DNA of 64,000 nucleotides from Isoetes taiwanensis (lineage: Eukaryota > Streptophyta > Lycopodiopsida > Isoetales > Isoetaceae). The position numbers and the translations under genes were made by a program. The stretch's first letter is position 1; every line of letters starts with the position of its first letter. Positions 45,701 to 56,219 of the stretch are shown here, piece after piece. Location of the stretch: NCBI GenBank assembly GCA_021234155.1, contig JAJEKV010000033.1, forward strand, positions 3,513,454 through 3,577,453, read 5' to 3'. The notes below the pieces were generated by a model. It did no database searches. It was not told the origin of the DNA and saw only the letters and a program-made list of their open reading frames with translations.

Positions 45701-45825
45701 AGAAAAACGCTTTGCTATCCTAAAACTAAATCCAATAGGTTGAGCGTGCCTTTGTCGGGCCGGATTCCTTAAAAATAGCAAAGATTTAGCACCCCCGCAT
45801 CAAGTATCGCCCCGCACCTCGTGGT
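42746..45825. other. Unassigned stretch with a few coding-like frames
   Basis: A minus frame at 43462-43656, extending to about 43695, reads TIKSAMLKGAAKSLVLLPK, VNMEKYVMPDGPYFMIP and is bounded by possible AG and GT splice signals. An 80-codon plus frame (44585-44827) and overlapping frames at 45355-45606 minus and 45431-45772 plus are also open. None matches a family that I can name, and no chain of exons could be built. Confidence 0.35.
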
Positions 45826-45829
45826 ACCG

Positions 45830-45985
45830 AAAAAATATTTGAAAGTGCAGTTTTTGGTGTATTTTAACGGAATTTTTTGTTTTTAAAGCCGGGAAATCAC
45901 CGAAAATATTTTTAGATGGTCGGATATTTTTAAGAATGGGCGGATTTTTCGAGGAGAAACCCCCCTATTTTCGATCCATGATGCC
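45830..45985 (+). repeat. Dispersed repeat F, copy 1
   Basis: Matches 46812-46965, sharing AATATTTGAAAGTGCAG, TTTTTTGTTTTTAAAGCCG and AAGAATGGGCGGATTTTTCG. The spacing of about 980 bp suggests a local direct duplication. Confidence 0.85.
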
Positions 45986-46699
45986 TCCCCTTGGTGCATC
46001 TAAAGCTAGATTACCCTATACAAACCTTGTATATGCAGTAGGGTTATATATGCGTTAGGAGATCCAGCCACGTAATGACCAGTACCTTTAAATTATGCCA
46101 TTATTATGTTGAAATTATATGATGTAATTTTGTCCGGGTTCTGCAGAGCAGCGCTGCTTGTCTCTCCTACAGAGCCTTTTTTGCAGAGGAGATTGCCGGA
46201 GATTGCTCGCAGAGCTTTTCTGTGGCAGAGAAGCTTGTAGAGTTTTTTTTCTTCTTTGCAGATGAGCTTGCTTACTGGAGCAGAGACACAGAGGCGCAGA
46301 CGGACATGCTACTTGGCTTCATGGTTTTTTATTTGAGTAGGTTTAAAACAGGGCAAGAATAGGTTTGAATAGGTTTAAATAGGGTAGACCAAGCACAACT
46401 ATTGAAGGTTTCAGTTATAACCAGTTTGCATCTCTGGTCGGTTCTTCACTGCGGCCGCTTCTTGAGCTTGGAAGATTTAACAAAGAAATTTCATCCGGGG
46501 CAGTTGGGCTGTTCTTCAAAAACGGTTCTTCAAAAATTCCCCGTTTTCACTATAGTCGCTTCTTTGCTCTTGGAAGATCACATAAACCAGCTATTTTTTT
46601 GAAGATTCAACAACTAATTTCATCCGCCAAATCCATTCATGCAAAGGATTTGTTCTGATCAAAGCAGAGGGAGTGGAAATTTAAAGGTACTAGTCATTA

Positions 46700-46965
46700 T
46701 GTATTCATTTAAAAGTAGCATTAAACCATGCATATTCCTTGAAATCTTCAACCGCAATTGCCTCCAGAGTTCGAAAATAATGATGTCCTTAACCGTAAAA
46801 AATGTCCGCCTTGTATTTCGTGGTAATGAAAAAAAATATTTGAAAGTGCAGCTTTGTGATGTATTTTAACGAATTTTTTGTTTTTAAAGCCGAAATCACC
46901 GAAAATATTTTTAGATGATCTGATATTTTAAGAATGGGCGGATTTTTCGAGAAATCCCCCTCAAT
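46700..46965 (+). repeat. Dispersed repeat F, copy 2, with upstream extension
   Basis: 46812-46965 matches 45830-45985. The upstream part 46700-46806 matches 53162-53270 (TAGCATTAAACCATGC, ATCTTCAACCGCAATTGCCT). Repeat F therefore belongs to a longer dispersed family with a third, partial member at 53 kb. Confidence 0.8.
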
Positions 46966-47199
46966 AGGGGCGATGTTTTGTACATTTCTGCACTTTTGAG
47001 AGCATCTAGATGTTGGTGGAGCTGATATAGGCTTTTTTGCTAATCTTTTGCTCTTTCATATGCCTAGGATGTGCAAAATGTCGATTGAACGAGGTGCACA
47101 AAATTTGAGCAAAGATGGAGGTTTGCCCATTTTGCAAGGCAAAATGTGGAGCATGGCCGTAATGGTTCCAAACAAAGGCTCGAGAAGACTTGCATCGTA

Positions 47200-47425
47200 T
47201 GAAAGTGAAGAGAGCATCGAGTACTTTGTCCGCCTTTAATGGACATTTGCATGGAATGTGTCCAAGCTACCCCTTTCGTGATTGTAAAAATGATTCTCGT
47301 GAAGAATAGCAAGATTGTATGCAAGTGAAGACATCATTTGGGTACTTTGTCTACCTTATGGAGTGTGTCCGTATACCCCCTTTCAAATTGTGAAAATGAT
47401 TCCGTGAAGAATATCAAGATGCCGA
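47200..47425 (+). repeat. Two-unit direct repeat of about 115 bp
   Basis: Units at about 47200-47312 and 47317-47425 share GTACTTTGTC, AATGGACAT/ATGGAGTGTGTCC and AATGATTC.GTGAAGAAT. The second unit begins duplicated block E1. Confidence 0.6.
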
Positions 47426-48190
47426 GGAAGATCATGTACTATGCGCCAGTATTGGAGTTGCTTTCACATATATTTTCTTTTCTACATAAACAATAGCTTT
47501 AGGTGAACTAACTCTTGCTTTTGAATTTTGAGGGAACTGCCGATGCGTACGCTTGTATGGCTTTTTATGATGATGTTTATCCAAGTGATGATGTTTGAAC
47601 CCTTCCAAGTGATTCACTTTATCCAGCTTGCAAGCATCGTGTGAAGTTCACAGTTATTTTTTCTTGCATTGTAATTACCATGCTTGCTTTTATTGGAAAA
47701 TAAAAGCATATGTCACTGCTTTGTTTTGAGCTTTAAAGATTCTTCTGTGTTTTTCTCCAAGCATTTAATAAAAGATTTGTTTAATAAAGTTTATCAATGA
47801 TAGGCATGTTGTTTTGTAACAATGATTTCCTTTTGTGCCAAGCACAATCTTTTGACGCCACTTTGGCTTCTTCTAGGAATAATTATAGAAGAATATACCA
47901 AAGATAAGTTAGTCTCCATTAAAGATTTGCACATGAGGATTTTTCTTGGCGATTTTAGTTGCTTTGTCTTCCAGCCATGCTATGATGAATAATGGTAGTT
48001 TGTTTATTTTTCCACGCATGAAGTTATCGCTCAAGAGTACTTGGTAATGGATGTACTAATAATGTATAAATTCAATATCAGATCAAATTGCGCTTTGTTA
48101 ACTTTTCTACATCCATACAAACCACATCCGCATAATTGAATGGTAATGCTCTAGAAAATTCTAGTTGATCATCCTTTGTAGCATTTTATT
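47313..48190 (+). repeat. Duplicated block E1
   Basis: Matches 49620-50164 and then 50849-51165, both in direct orientation. Examples are AGTGAAGACATCATTTGGGT and AATTATAGAAGAATATACCA. E1 lacks the 684 bp found inside E2. Confidence 0.9.
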
Positions 48191-49309
48191 TTTTATTTTA
48201 TTTATTTTATTTTTTTTTGGTGTTGAAATCACAAGCACCAAAGAAAGAGGATCAATTGGAAGTTCAAAACCCTTTTGGCAAACATAAGCACTAAAGAAAA
48301 GAGGTTTAAAATGGAAGCCCACATGCCAACTTGAGGGTCCAAAATAGGATCCTAAATAATAACTTTTGTTTTTAAGTCTATCTGGTTGGTTGTTTTTTCT
48401 TCAGATGTTTTTGATGGTATATCAATTATCTTTTAGTTTTTCCATCTCTCCATCGGGATTAAAATTCTATTATTTTTAGAGGTATAGAGGATAATTATCT
48501 ATCATCCTTTTGGTATTTTTATGTTCTATTTATGTAGATGACCATGTAGTCACGCGACCAAGGGCTTCAATGCATGTAGGGAGGATTCTCACTAAAGCTC
48601 CAACCTATCAGTTATGGAGTTCATAGCTAAAAATATTCTAGTAAACTAATGATAAGACTAGGAACTCTCTTTCCCACCAACAAATACTACAAAGGCAATG
48701 ACCAATGATGACAATGCATCAAAGATAAAATACTTACACAATGAGCAGAGCAAAGGCTTTTTTATCGACTTTTTGATTTGGGGATGGATTCCAAAATAAA
48801 AAATTAAACACATGAAATAAGGGTATTAGACTTACAAAGTAAATACAGGTTAAAAAATAAGCCAAAAAGACATAGCTCTTCAATGTGCTGATAAGCCTGG
48901 AAACTCGAATTGCATTGTATAATTGTATTCAATTTTATATTACGAAACACCACCCACAACATAACCTACAATTTGCTATGCAAAGTAATCAAACGTGCTT
49001 TGGACTAGTTTTTTTTTTTTTTACATCCTTCTTATGCGGCAAAAGGAGAATCTGATTGGTTGCATTTTGATGTCACAATTTGTGGCGGGGTTTTTCCTAA
49101 AAGAAAATGGGACAACAAAAGTTTCCACAACGTAAATGAGATATGACACAAAAGTGTCCATGGAAAAGCTCTGGAGTCTTATTTGCTTAAGTAGCTCAAT
49201 CAAACTTTGAAAAAATTAAGGACAAACTTGTCGTGGACCTTTTCCCACCGCAATTACGTCTTCTTTTGATTAAATTTGGTTGGTCCACTTCAGCAGATAA
49301 GACACGATG
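48191..49309. other. Unassigned AT-rich stretch
   Basis: Begins with a TTTATTTTATTT low-complexity run; otherwise no gene or repeat terminus was recognised. Confidence 0.5.
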
Positions 49310-49409
49310 GATTTTCCATGGCAAGTTCTCGACATGGTGCAAACATCTTCCATGCCCCGGATTTTCCACGGCAAGTTCTGGGACATGGTGCAAACATCTT
49401 CCATGCCAT
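49310..49409 (+). repeat. Tandem repeat, 50 bp, two units
   Basis: Units at 49310-49359 and 49360-49409 begin GATTTTCCA.GGCAAGTTCT and differ at only a few positions. Confidence 0.85.
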
Positions 49410-49619
49410 GCGAATTCCAGAGTCGCATTTTCTTCCGAGGGATTTCTCCCGCCACAAAATAAGATTAAAATCTAGCCCAACCAGGATTGGTTTCTTCCGG
49501 AATGTCTGGCTTATTTTAGCTTTCTGGAAGAATAGGTAATGTTGTTTCTGGTGCTTCGCCTGTGATGCGCTGTGGTACATATCGACCTTTTAAATAATGA
49601 TCATGTGGATGTATCATTT

Positions 49620-51165
49620 GTGAAGTGAAGACATCATTTGGGTACTTTGTCTACCTTAATGGACATTGGCATGGAGTGTGTCCGCTGCTACCCCTTTCAA
49701 ATTGTGAAAAATGATTCTGTGAAGAATATCAAGATGCCGAGGAAGATCATGTACTATGCTACAAGGCTTGGAGTTGCTTTCACATATATTTTCTTTTCTA
49801 CATAAACAATAGCTTTAGGTGAACTAACTCTTGGTTTTGAATTTTGGAGGAACTGCGCAGATGCGCGTATCGCTTTGTATGGCTTTAACATGTATGTTGA
49901 TGATGTTTGAACCCCTTCCAAGTGATTCACTTTATCCAGCTTGCAAAATATCCAAGCATCGTGGAAGTTCACAGCTATTTTTTCTTGCATTGTAATTACC
50001 ATGCTTGCCTTTTGTTGGAAAAATAAAAGCATATGTCACCGCTTTTGTTTTGAGCAAAGCATTTAATAAAAGATTTGTTTAATAAAATTTATCAATGATA
50101 GGCCCGTTGTTTTGTAACAATGATTTCCTTTGTGCCAAGCACAATCTTTTGACGCCACTTTGGGAGATGGGCCCGATCCCTTGCTTAGAAGTAGTGCCCA
50201 TTATTTGTGTGAACTAGGACACTCACGCAGATAGCAATTTTAGCTAATTCAAAGAGAGTAGTCAGCCAACATTTCTTCTTCCGGCATACATGTGAAAGAA
50301 AAGTTTTTAAAATTTGCTACTTCAAATTTCTTCAAGATGTTATTTTCCAATTGGGAGCCTATTTCATTTGTTTGCAATTAATCATTCTATCGCTAGCTTC
50401 AAGGTACTGTAGTTGAGTACCTTGGAAGTTGAATACCTTGAGTTCAAAGTTCGAGCCTATGTTGGTACCTTGCACTCTAAGAGAAGGGGTCAATTTGTGT
50501 CATCAAAATCTCATTAAAACATTGGAAAGCACAAACTATGACATTATTTGTGACATTTATCTGTAAGTGATGCTATAGATGCCAGAATTTGTGTCACATA
50601 TACTCTTTGTGTCATTAAGAGTGTCATTAATTTTGTGTTGATGCTATATGTGTTGCTATTTGTATCAGCAATAATGTCACTGGTTGTGACATATATAGCA
50701 TCAACATTAGTGTCAATGCCCCCTAGTGACATTATAGGTGTTGTTATTAGCATCAACTATAGTAGCATCTTTAGTGTCACAAATTTTGTCAATGTTTGTA
50801 TGGTCATAATAACTGTTGTATTAACACCACTAATATTGTCAGATGTTGTAGGAATAATTATAGAAGAATATACCAAAGATAAGTTAGTCTCCATTGGAAG
50901 ATTTGCACATGAAGATTTTTCTTGGCGATTTTTAGTTGCTTTGTCTTCCAAATAAGGCTATCGATGAATAATGGTAGTTCGCTTATTTTTCCACGCGCGA
51001 AGTTATCGCCCAAGAGTACTTGGTAATGGATGTACTAATAATGCATAAATTCAAGATCGCTTCAAATTGCGCTTTGTTAACTTTTCTACGCATACAAAAT
51101 TTCACACCCGATAATTGAACTCCGGACGCTCTAGAAAATTCTAGTTGATCATCCTTTGTAGCGCT
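49620..51165 (+). repeat. Duplicated block E2 with a 684-bp internal segment
   Basis: The partner of E1. The internal segment 50165-50848 has no counterpart in E1. E1 has only CTTCTTC at that point, so the difference is either an insertion in E2 or a deletion in E1. The segment's right part (50495-50848) is filled with GTGTCA, TGACAT and AGCATCAA words. Confidence 0.88.
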
Positions 51166-51509
51166 TTTTTTCAAGACGCTTGCACAAAACGCAAGTTGAC
51201 ACTTTGAAGCAATTCTAGAGTGTCCACGCATCGCCAGTGAGACTTTTGTGCGTGTGGTCATGCTTTCCGCCGCTTGATTTCATCTACGGCCGTTAAATTC
51301 ATGGAAATTCCAAGTCGAGGCGCTTATGGGGGTGTGTCGATATCTTGCGAAGAGTGTTCCCGGATTTTCTTCGATTCCCGCCATCATTCTTGCATCTAAT
51401 AGCAAGAATAGCCGCTTCTTGGGAGGGAGCCACCGCCGACCAAAGCAAATAATATCCATCTAGGGTAAACTCCGCCATCGTATTGTATAGCTTGCCTTTT
51501 AATTTTCGT

Positions 51510-52490
51510 GCATTTTTTAATCAAGGTTGCAAGCAAAGGGATGGTTACATCAAGGGCTAAATAGCAACATTAAGAGGTTGGTTCAATCAATTAACCCAAA
51601 GATAGCCTGGGAGGTTGAGGATAAGGCTTTGAGCTTGAGGAAGCGCCAAGAACTCCTGTGGTAGAAACAACTACCATACAAAGGGAAGGCAATGGACAAG
51701 ATCAACCTGTGCAAGCACCCTCGCACTCCAAAGAAGGAATCAGTACCAAGGGAAATTAGATAGGAAAGGATTTTATGGGGAGTGCAAATGAACAGAAGCC
51801 CTGGGGCAAGTTAGTAAAATTCTTCTAGACAAAGATACCCAAAGAGAAAAGACAAGAATGCATAGAGAAGAAGTTGTGCTTCAGGTGCTTCTAGTCAGAG
51901 CACCGCACGCACAGCTGCCCCTTCGTTATGCAAAGCAGATTAGCGTAGCCGGGCGATCGAGTCGCCAACCGAGGGGATGGCGAGAAAAGCTACCAACAGA
52001 ACCCCGTGACTACATAGAAGGTGAGTGTAAAATTTATACCGCCATTGAGTCGTGGAGGTTAAGAACCACCACATACATCTCTCGCAGAGGGAATCATAGA
52101 TAGCAAGCCATATGTAGTCTTGATAGACACAGGTAGTTCCCATAACTTTGCCTCTCCAAGACTAGCTGCTCTCATGAAGAATAAGATTCTGAAGTCCAAG
52201 CCTAGGCCAGTCAGCATGGCAAGGGCGCGATCCGCCACACTGAGGAGAGGAGAATTAGTTTTAAAATAGACCTTAGTGGAAGCAAATGGCCTATGGGTGC
52301 GTGGTCATGGATATTGGGAAGTACGACTTGAAAGTAGGAATGGAGTTCCTGAGGCCAACGAAAGCTATGATTGACTGTGACAGGAGTGAGATCGTTATGA
52401 CGGCGCTAGGCGGGATTCGATACATAGTCAAAGGTAAGAAGATAACTTCAACTATGCAAAGGTATCTCCATGAAGAAGCCGCATAATACA
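51510..52490 (+). pseudogene. Ty3-gypsy gag-protease relic
   Basis: Broken plus-strand frames carry, in order, a gag tail (VEDKALSLRKRQELL at about 51610-51655), a CCHC zinc knuckle (CFRC and SEHRTHSC at 51877-51917, interrupted by one in-frame TAG), and a retropepsin active site (VVLIDTGSSHNF at 52110-52145). The pre-RT linker follows (DLKVGMEFLRPTKAMIDCD, 52325-52385). The order gag, protease, linker with the GMEFL motif is that of Ty3-gypsy, distinct from the copia elements here. No RT, RNase H or integrase follows, so the element is truncated at about 52490. Confidence 0.85.
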
Positions 52491-53485
52491 AGTTCAAATT
52501 ACTAAAATTCCTGGCCAAACGAATGGCATTTGGCTATTGCTTAATATAAGTATTACGATTTATCCCCTGGGGATGCACTTAGTAATAAGGGGTATGGACA
52601 TCTGCATTCGTAGGGTATCCAAAAACATCCCTAGTATACTGATCTTTGAAAGTTAATTTATCCCCTAAAGTATATATTTTGCCTAGATAATGGTGAAAAC
52701 ACCCCTAATGGTAAGTATACAAATATGAAATGGTGAAAATCCTCTTTATTGCATGCACATGTCCCATAATGCAAAACAATACCGAATCCCCCGGGCTTAT
52801 CATTTCAAAAAGTCGTTTCAAAAACATTGTAGATTAGAACATAATCTATCCAATGAAATTAAATTCATCGAAATCGAGTTTAAATCGGGTTTGAATTACA
52901 AGTTATGCCCTTTGTGGAGCATCAATTTTAAACTCAAAAGACTATAACTTGCGATTCCAACTCCACTTTAAATGATTTTATCATCATTGGAAATGTTTCT
53001 CTTATCTATAAATTAAAGCAACATTAAACCATGCGTATTTCTTGTAATCTTCACCATTTTGCAATTGCATTTTGAGCACACTTCCAAGTATGAACATAGA
53101 ACAAATCATGTTCAATTCAAGAGAATTTAACACAATGCATGTGTAGTGTGGTGTTTAACGTATTCATTTAAAAGTAGCATTAAACCATGCGTATTCCTTT
53201 GAAATCTTCAACCGCAATTGCCTCTGTGGCTCAAAATGACGATGTCCTTAACCAAGAAAATGATGCCTTGTATGGTGGAAAGGAAAGCGCAGATGGGAGT
53301 GAGAAATCTGAGATAAAGCCATAGCCCAGTCCAGCAGTGAGCATCATGTATTCGACAAAGCAAATGTGATTTTAACTCGTAAAGGTAGGAGAGAAAAAAC
53401 ATACGACCAAAATAGTCCCGTGATACGGAGAGGAACGCCGCGATGCGGGCGTTACATGCGCTGCTCCTAAGATAGAACCCAACAC
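52491..53485. other. Mostly unassigned stretch with part of repeat F family
   Basis: 53162-53270 matches 46700-46806. A weaker match (AACATTAAACCATGCGTATT) lies at 53029-53060. No gene recognised. Confidence 0.5.
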
Positions 53486-53725
53486 CATCCGCTAAGTCCA
53501 AAAAAAACGCCGTAATTTTTTTTGGGCGTATTATAACATATCAAAGACACGGATATACTATGGATATTCCCGCGGGCTATAACATGACTAAGATCCAATA
53601 TATACTCTGAGCTCCATAACAAGGGGCAACTAAAAACACAACATATGCTTTGTTGAAAACTATTCCTTTTAAGAAAAACGTTAAAACAATAAAATTTATT
53701 ATTGTGGAATCTCGCCTTAGCCTTC
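53486..53725 (+). repeat. 240-bp repeat, first of four copies
   Basis: The same sequence (AACATATCAAAGACACGGAT, AACAAGGGGCAACTAAAA, TTATTGTGGAATCTCG) occurs at 34670-34890, 38376-38612 and 55165-55385. Here it stands alone, to the left of the GGAAGGGTTTCC cluster, so block D3 is flanked or interrupted by two direct copies about 1.7 kb apart. Confidence 0.88.
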
Positions 53726-53734
53726 CTTTATTTT

Positions 53735-55757
53735 CATGGAAACCCTTCCTATTTTCCAAACTTAGAAATTCGAAGGGTTTCCATGGAATAGTGAAAGCCG
53801 TAAGGGTTTCCACACCGAAAATAGGAAGGGTTTCCATAGAATGTGGAAGGGTTCCCACCTGAACTAGGAAAAGTTTCCACAGAGGCCAACACAACCGCAT
53901 AGATAAAACCATCGAGTCCAAGAGGTTTCGTAGAAAATCGAAATTCTCATGTGAAATAAACAAAAATGAAGCGTACTTACATCAATGATGGTCTTGGCTT
54001 GAAGGCTCACCTTCCTTTCTCGTAAAGAGGGAGGCGATTTGAATGCAAATTTTGAGGATGTTGGGCCGCCATTCATAGGGATTAGAGTGTGGCCTAGATT
54101 CTCCAAAATTCCGAACCATAAGAACTTGTTATTATGTGGAATGCGTGCTCGGCATTCATGACCGGCAGATAAAAGGTTCTCTCTACCACGCTTCTGAATG
54201 CTCTACTTTTGCATTTCAGGGTGTTGAGGAAAGCCAAGAACAAAGATTTTTGGCCACATAACAAAGATTTTTGGCCAAGAAAAGAGATTTTTGACTTAAT
54301 GCTATGTTGCAGCTTTCAACAATGGCACAACTATGGCACAACAAAGGGCGATATAACTTTTACGCTGCATGGCATCAAGGTCATCCTCTATTACGCCTTT
54401 TAGTGCAAATATGGGTATGGAGTTGTGGTAGGTAACTGGGTGCAACATGTTATTTCGTAATGATGTAGCCATTTTCCATTTTTTCCATCACATAAATAAG
54501 AATAAACATCCGTGATTCCAAATAAACATCCAAGATCCAAATTCTAGACGTCGAACAACTTTGGTGGCTTTTGCCTCAAGAACTAATGCGAGAGGGAAAG
54601 ATCATTCCTGATCGTGGAACATTCCCCCAGCCTTCATGTATGAAAAATATCTCATTCAATCCAATATTGCAAGGGTTGCTAAGCTATCAAAGAAAGTGGA
54701 TTCACATTCTTGTTTTTTATCCAATGAACAAATACCATGTGGCAACCATTCTAACCAGGAATGATAATCGCTAAGCATTCTTGCCGCGGACTCGCTGTTC
54801 TCGTGATCTATGTTACGTAAACTAGGAAGCCATGGTCAAAAGCCATCGTCGGTCAACTCACCGCAAGCCATAGTCGAAGAACTCGCAAAGCCATAGTCAA
54901 CCACCAAACCCCCATGTATCCGGATCATCTACGCTGGGGCTTTTCTTGACGCTGTAGAATGGAAGAGCTCCTAATTCCTCGTATAACAGGGAAACCGGTT
55001 ACTACCAAAGAACTAGTCGCGTTAGCATAGGAATCTCATGGGGCTCCTTTCATAAGAGCCAGCTTCCCCGCTAGCACATGAATCCTCGAGCCGCTCCATT
55101 CCATAACAAGGCCATCGCGGAAATGTCGACGTGGGCATGTTATAGCCAGCCTTAGCCTTAAACGGTAAAAATCTGCTAAGTCCAAAAAGCCGTGTACTTT
55201 TTTTTTGGACACGGATATACTATAGATATGCTTGTGGCTATAACATGACGGCATCCAATATATACGGAGCTCCATAACAAGGGGCAACTAAAACACAAAC
55301 ATATGCTTTGTTGAAAATTATTCCTTTTAAGAAAACGTTAAAAACAGTAAAATTAATTATTGTGGAATCTCGGCCTTAGCCTGTGGAGAATGACAGCCAT
55401 GCACAGTATCTCGACCCACAGAACGAGAAGCCAGAACCCTGCTCTCAAAATCCCCTGTTTCCTCTTCATGGCTGCAAAACTCTAAGCTTGAGCTGCTCAA
55501 AAAGCTCGCATTTCATCGAGCCAAGCTTCTGCCTCAGTTTTTCTTATTTTCCGTTTTCAGTTTGGTATATTAGCTCCGGTAGGTCTGCTGCCACTGTCAG
55601 TTTACGGAATGACCTTTTCAGTTTTTGGCTATGGTTATGCCGTCATAAGCTTTGTGTTTGTGGGCATTCTGCAGCTTTCCTCATTTTAGAATCTGATCAA
55701 TCCTTTCTTCATGTGGGCTCCTCCCAGCTGTTGACCCTTTTCCACGTAGGTAATCTG
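53735..55757 (+). repeat. Copy D3, directly upstream of callose synthase
   Basis: The version of block D next to the callose synthase gene, so it may hold its promoter or a 5' untranslated exon. The first part is the GGAAGGGTTTCC cluster (53735-53885). The last part (55380-55715) contains CTTGAGCTGCTCAAAAAGCT and ends in GTGGGCTCCTCCCAGC. No TATA box could be assigned with confidence. D1 and D2 are copies of this block. Confidence 0.85.
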
Positions 55758-56219
55758 CTTCGTCCATTATTTAATAGTTTATTCAGTCTACAGTGTTCGA
55801 TCGCAATCAAACAGAACATCACAGTACCACTCTTCCTAAACATTTTTCTCATCATTTTTTGTTCAAATGGATCAGGAGAGCCTGTGCATTTGATTAAACT
55901 AAAGAGATTATATTATCTCCAAGCCTAATCAGGAGGGAAGACAGGCATCTGTAAGGCATTGCCTTTATCAGAAACTTCAAACCTGCACGGAAGCTAGTTG
56001 CTCTCTTCCAGCAGATTTAACGATGACATTCATATCCATTCCGGCAAGTTATTCTAGTTTTTGCAGCCTTTGAGTCTTCAAGGATTTAAAGCTCGGAGTC
56101 TGACATTTGGGTTAGCTGTTGCATTGTCGAAACAGGGAAATTTATAGAGTTTCAGGCATGAATGTTTCTCAAGGGCAGGAACTTCTCTGATCAGGAGGTT
56201 TTTCTAGTCGGCGATCAAC
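55758..56219 (+). promoter_or_regulatory. Putative 5' leader region of callose synthase
   Basis: Sequence between the duplicated block and the first recognisable coding block. It has no counterpart in D1 or D2. It could contain untranslated leader and a leader intron; no start site can be fixed from the sequence. Confidence 0.35.

Noticed and set aside
45355-45772. Opposed 83- and 113-codon frames as genes
   Set aside because: They overlap on opposite strands and neither has a recognisable family, splice chain or clear codon bias.
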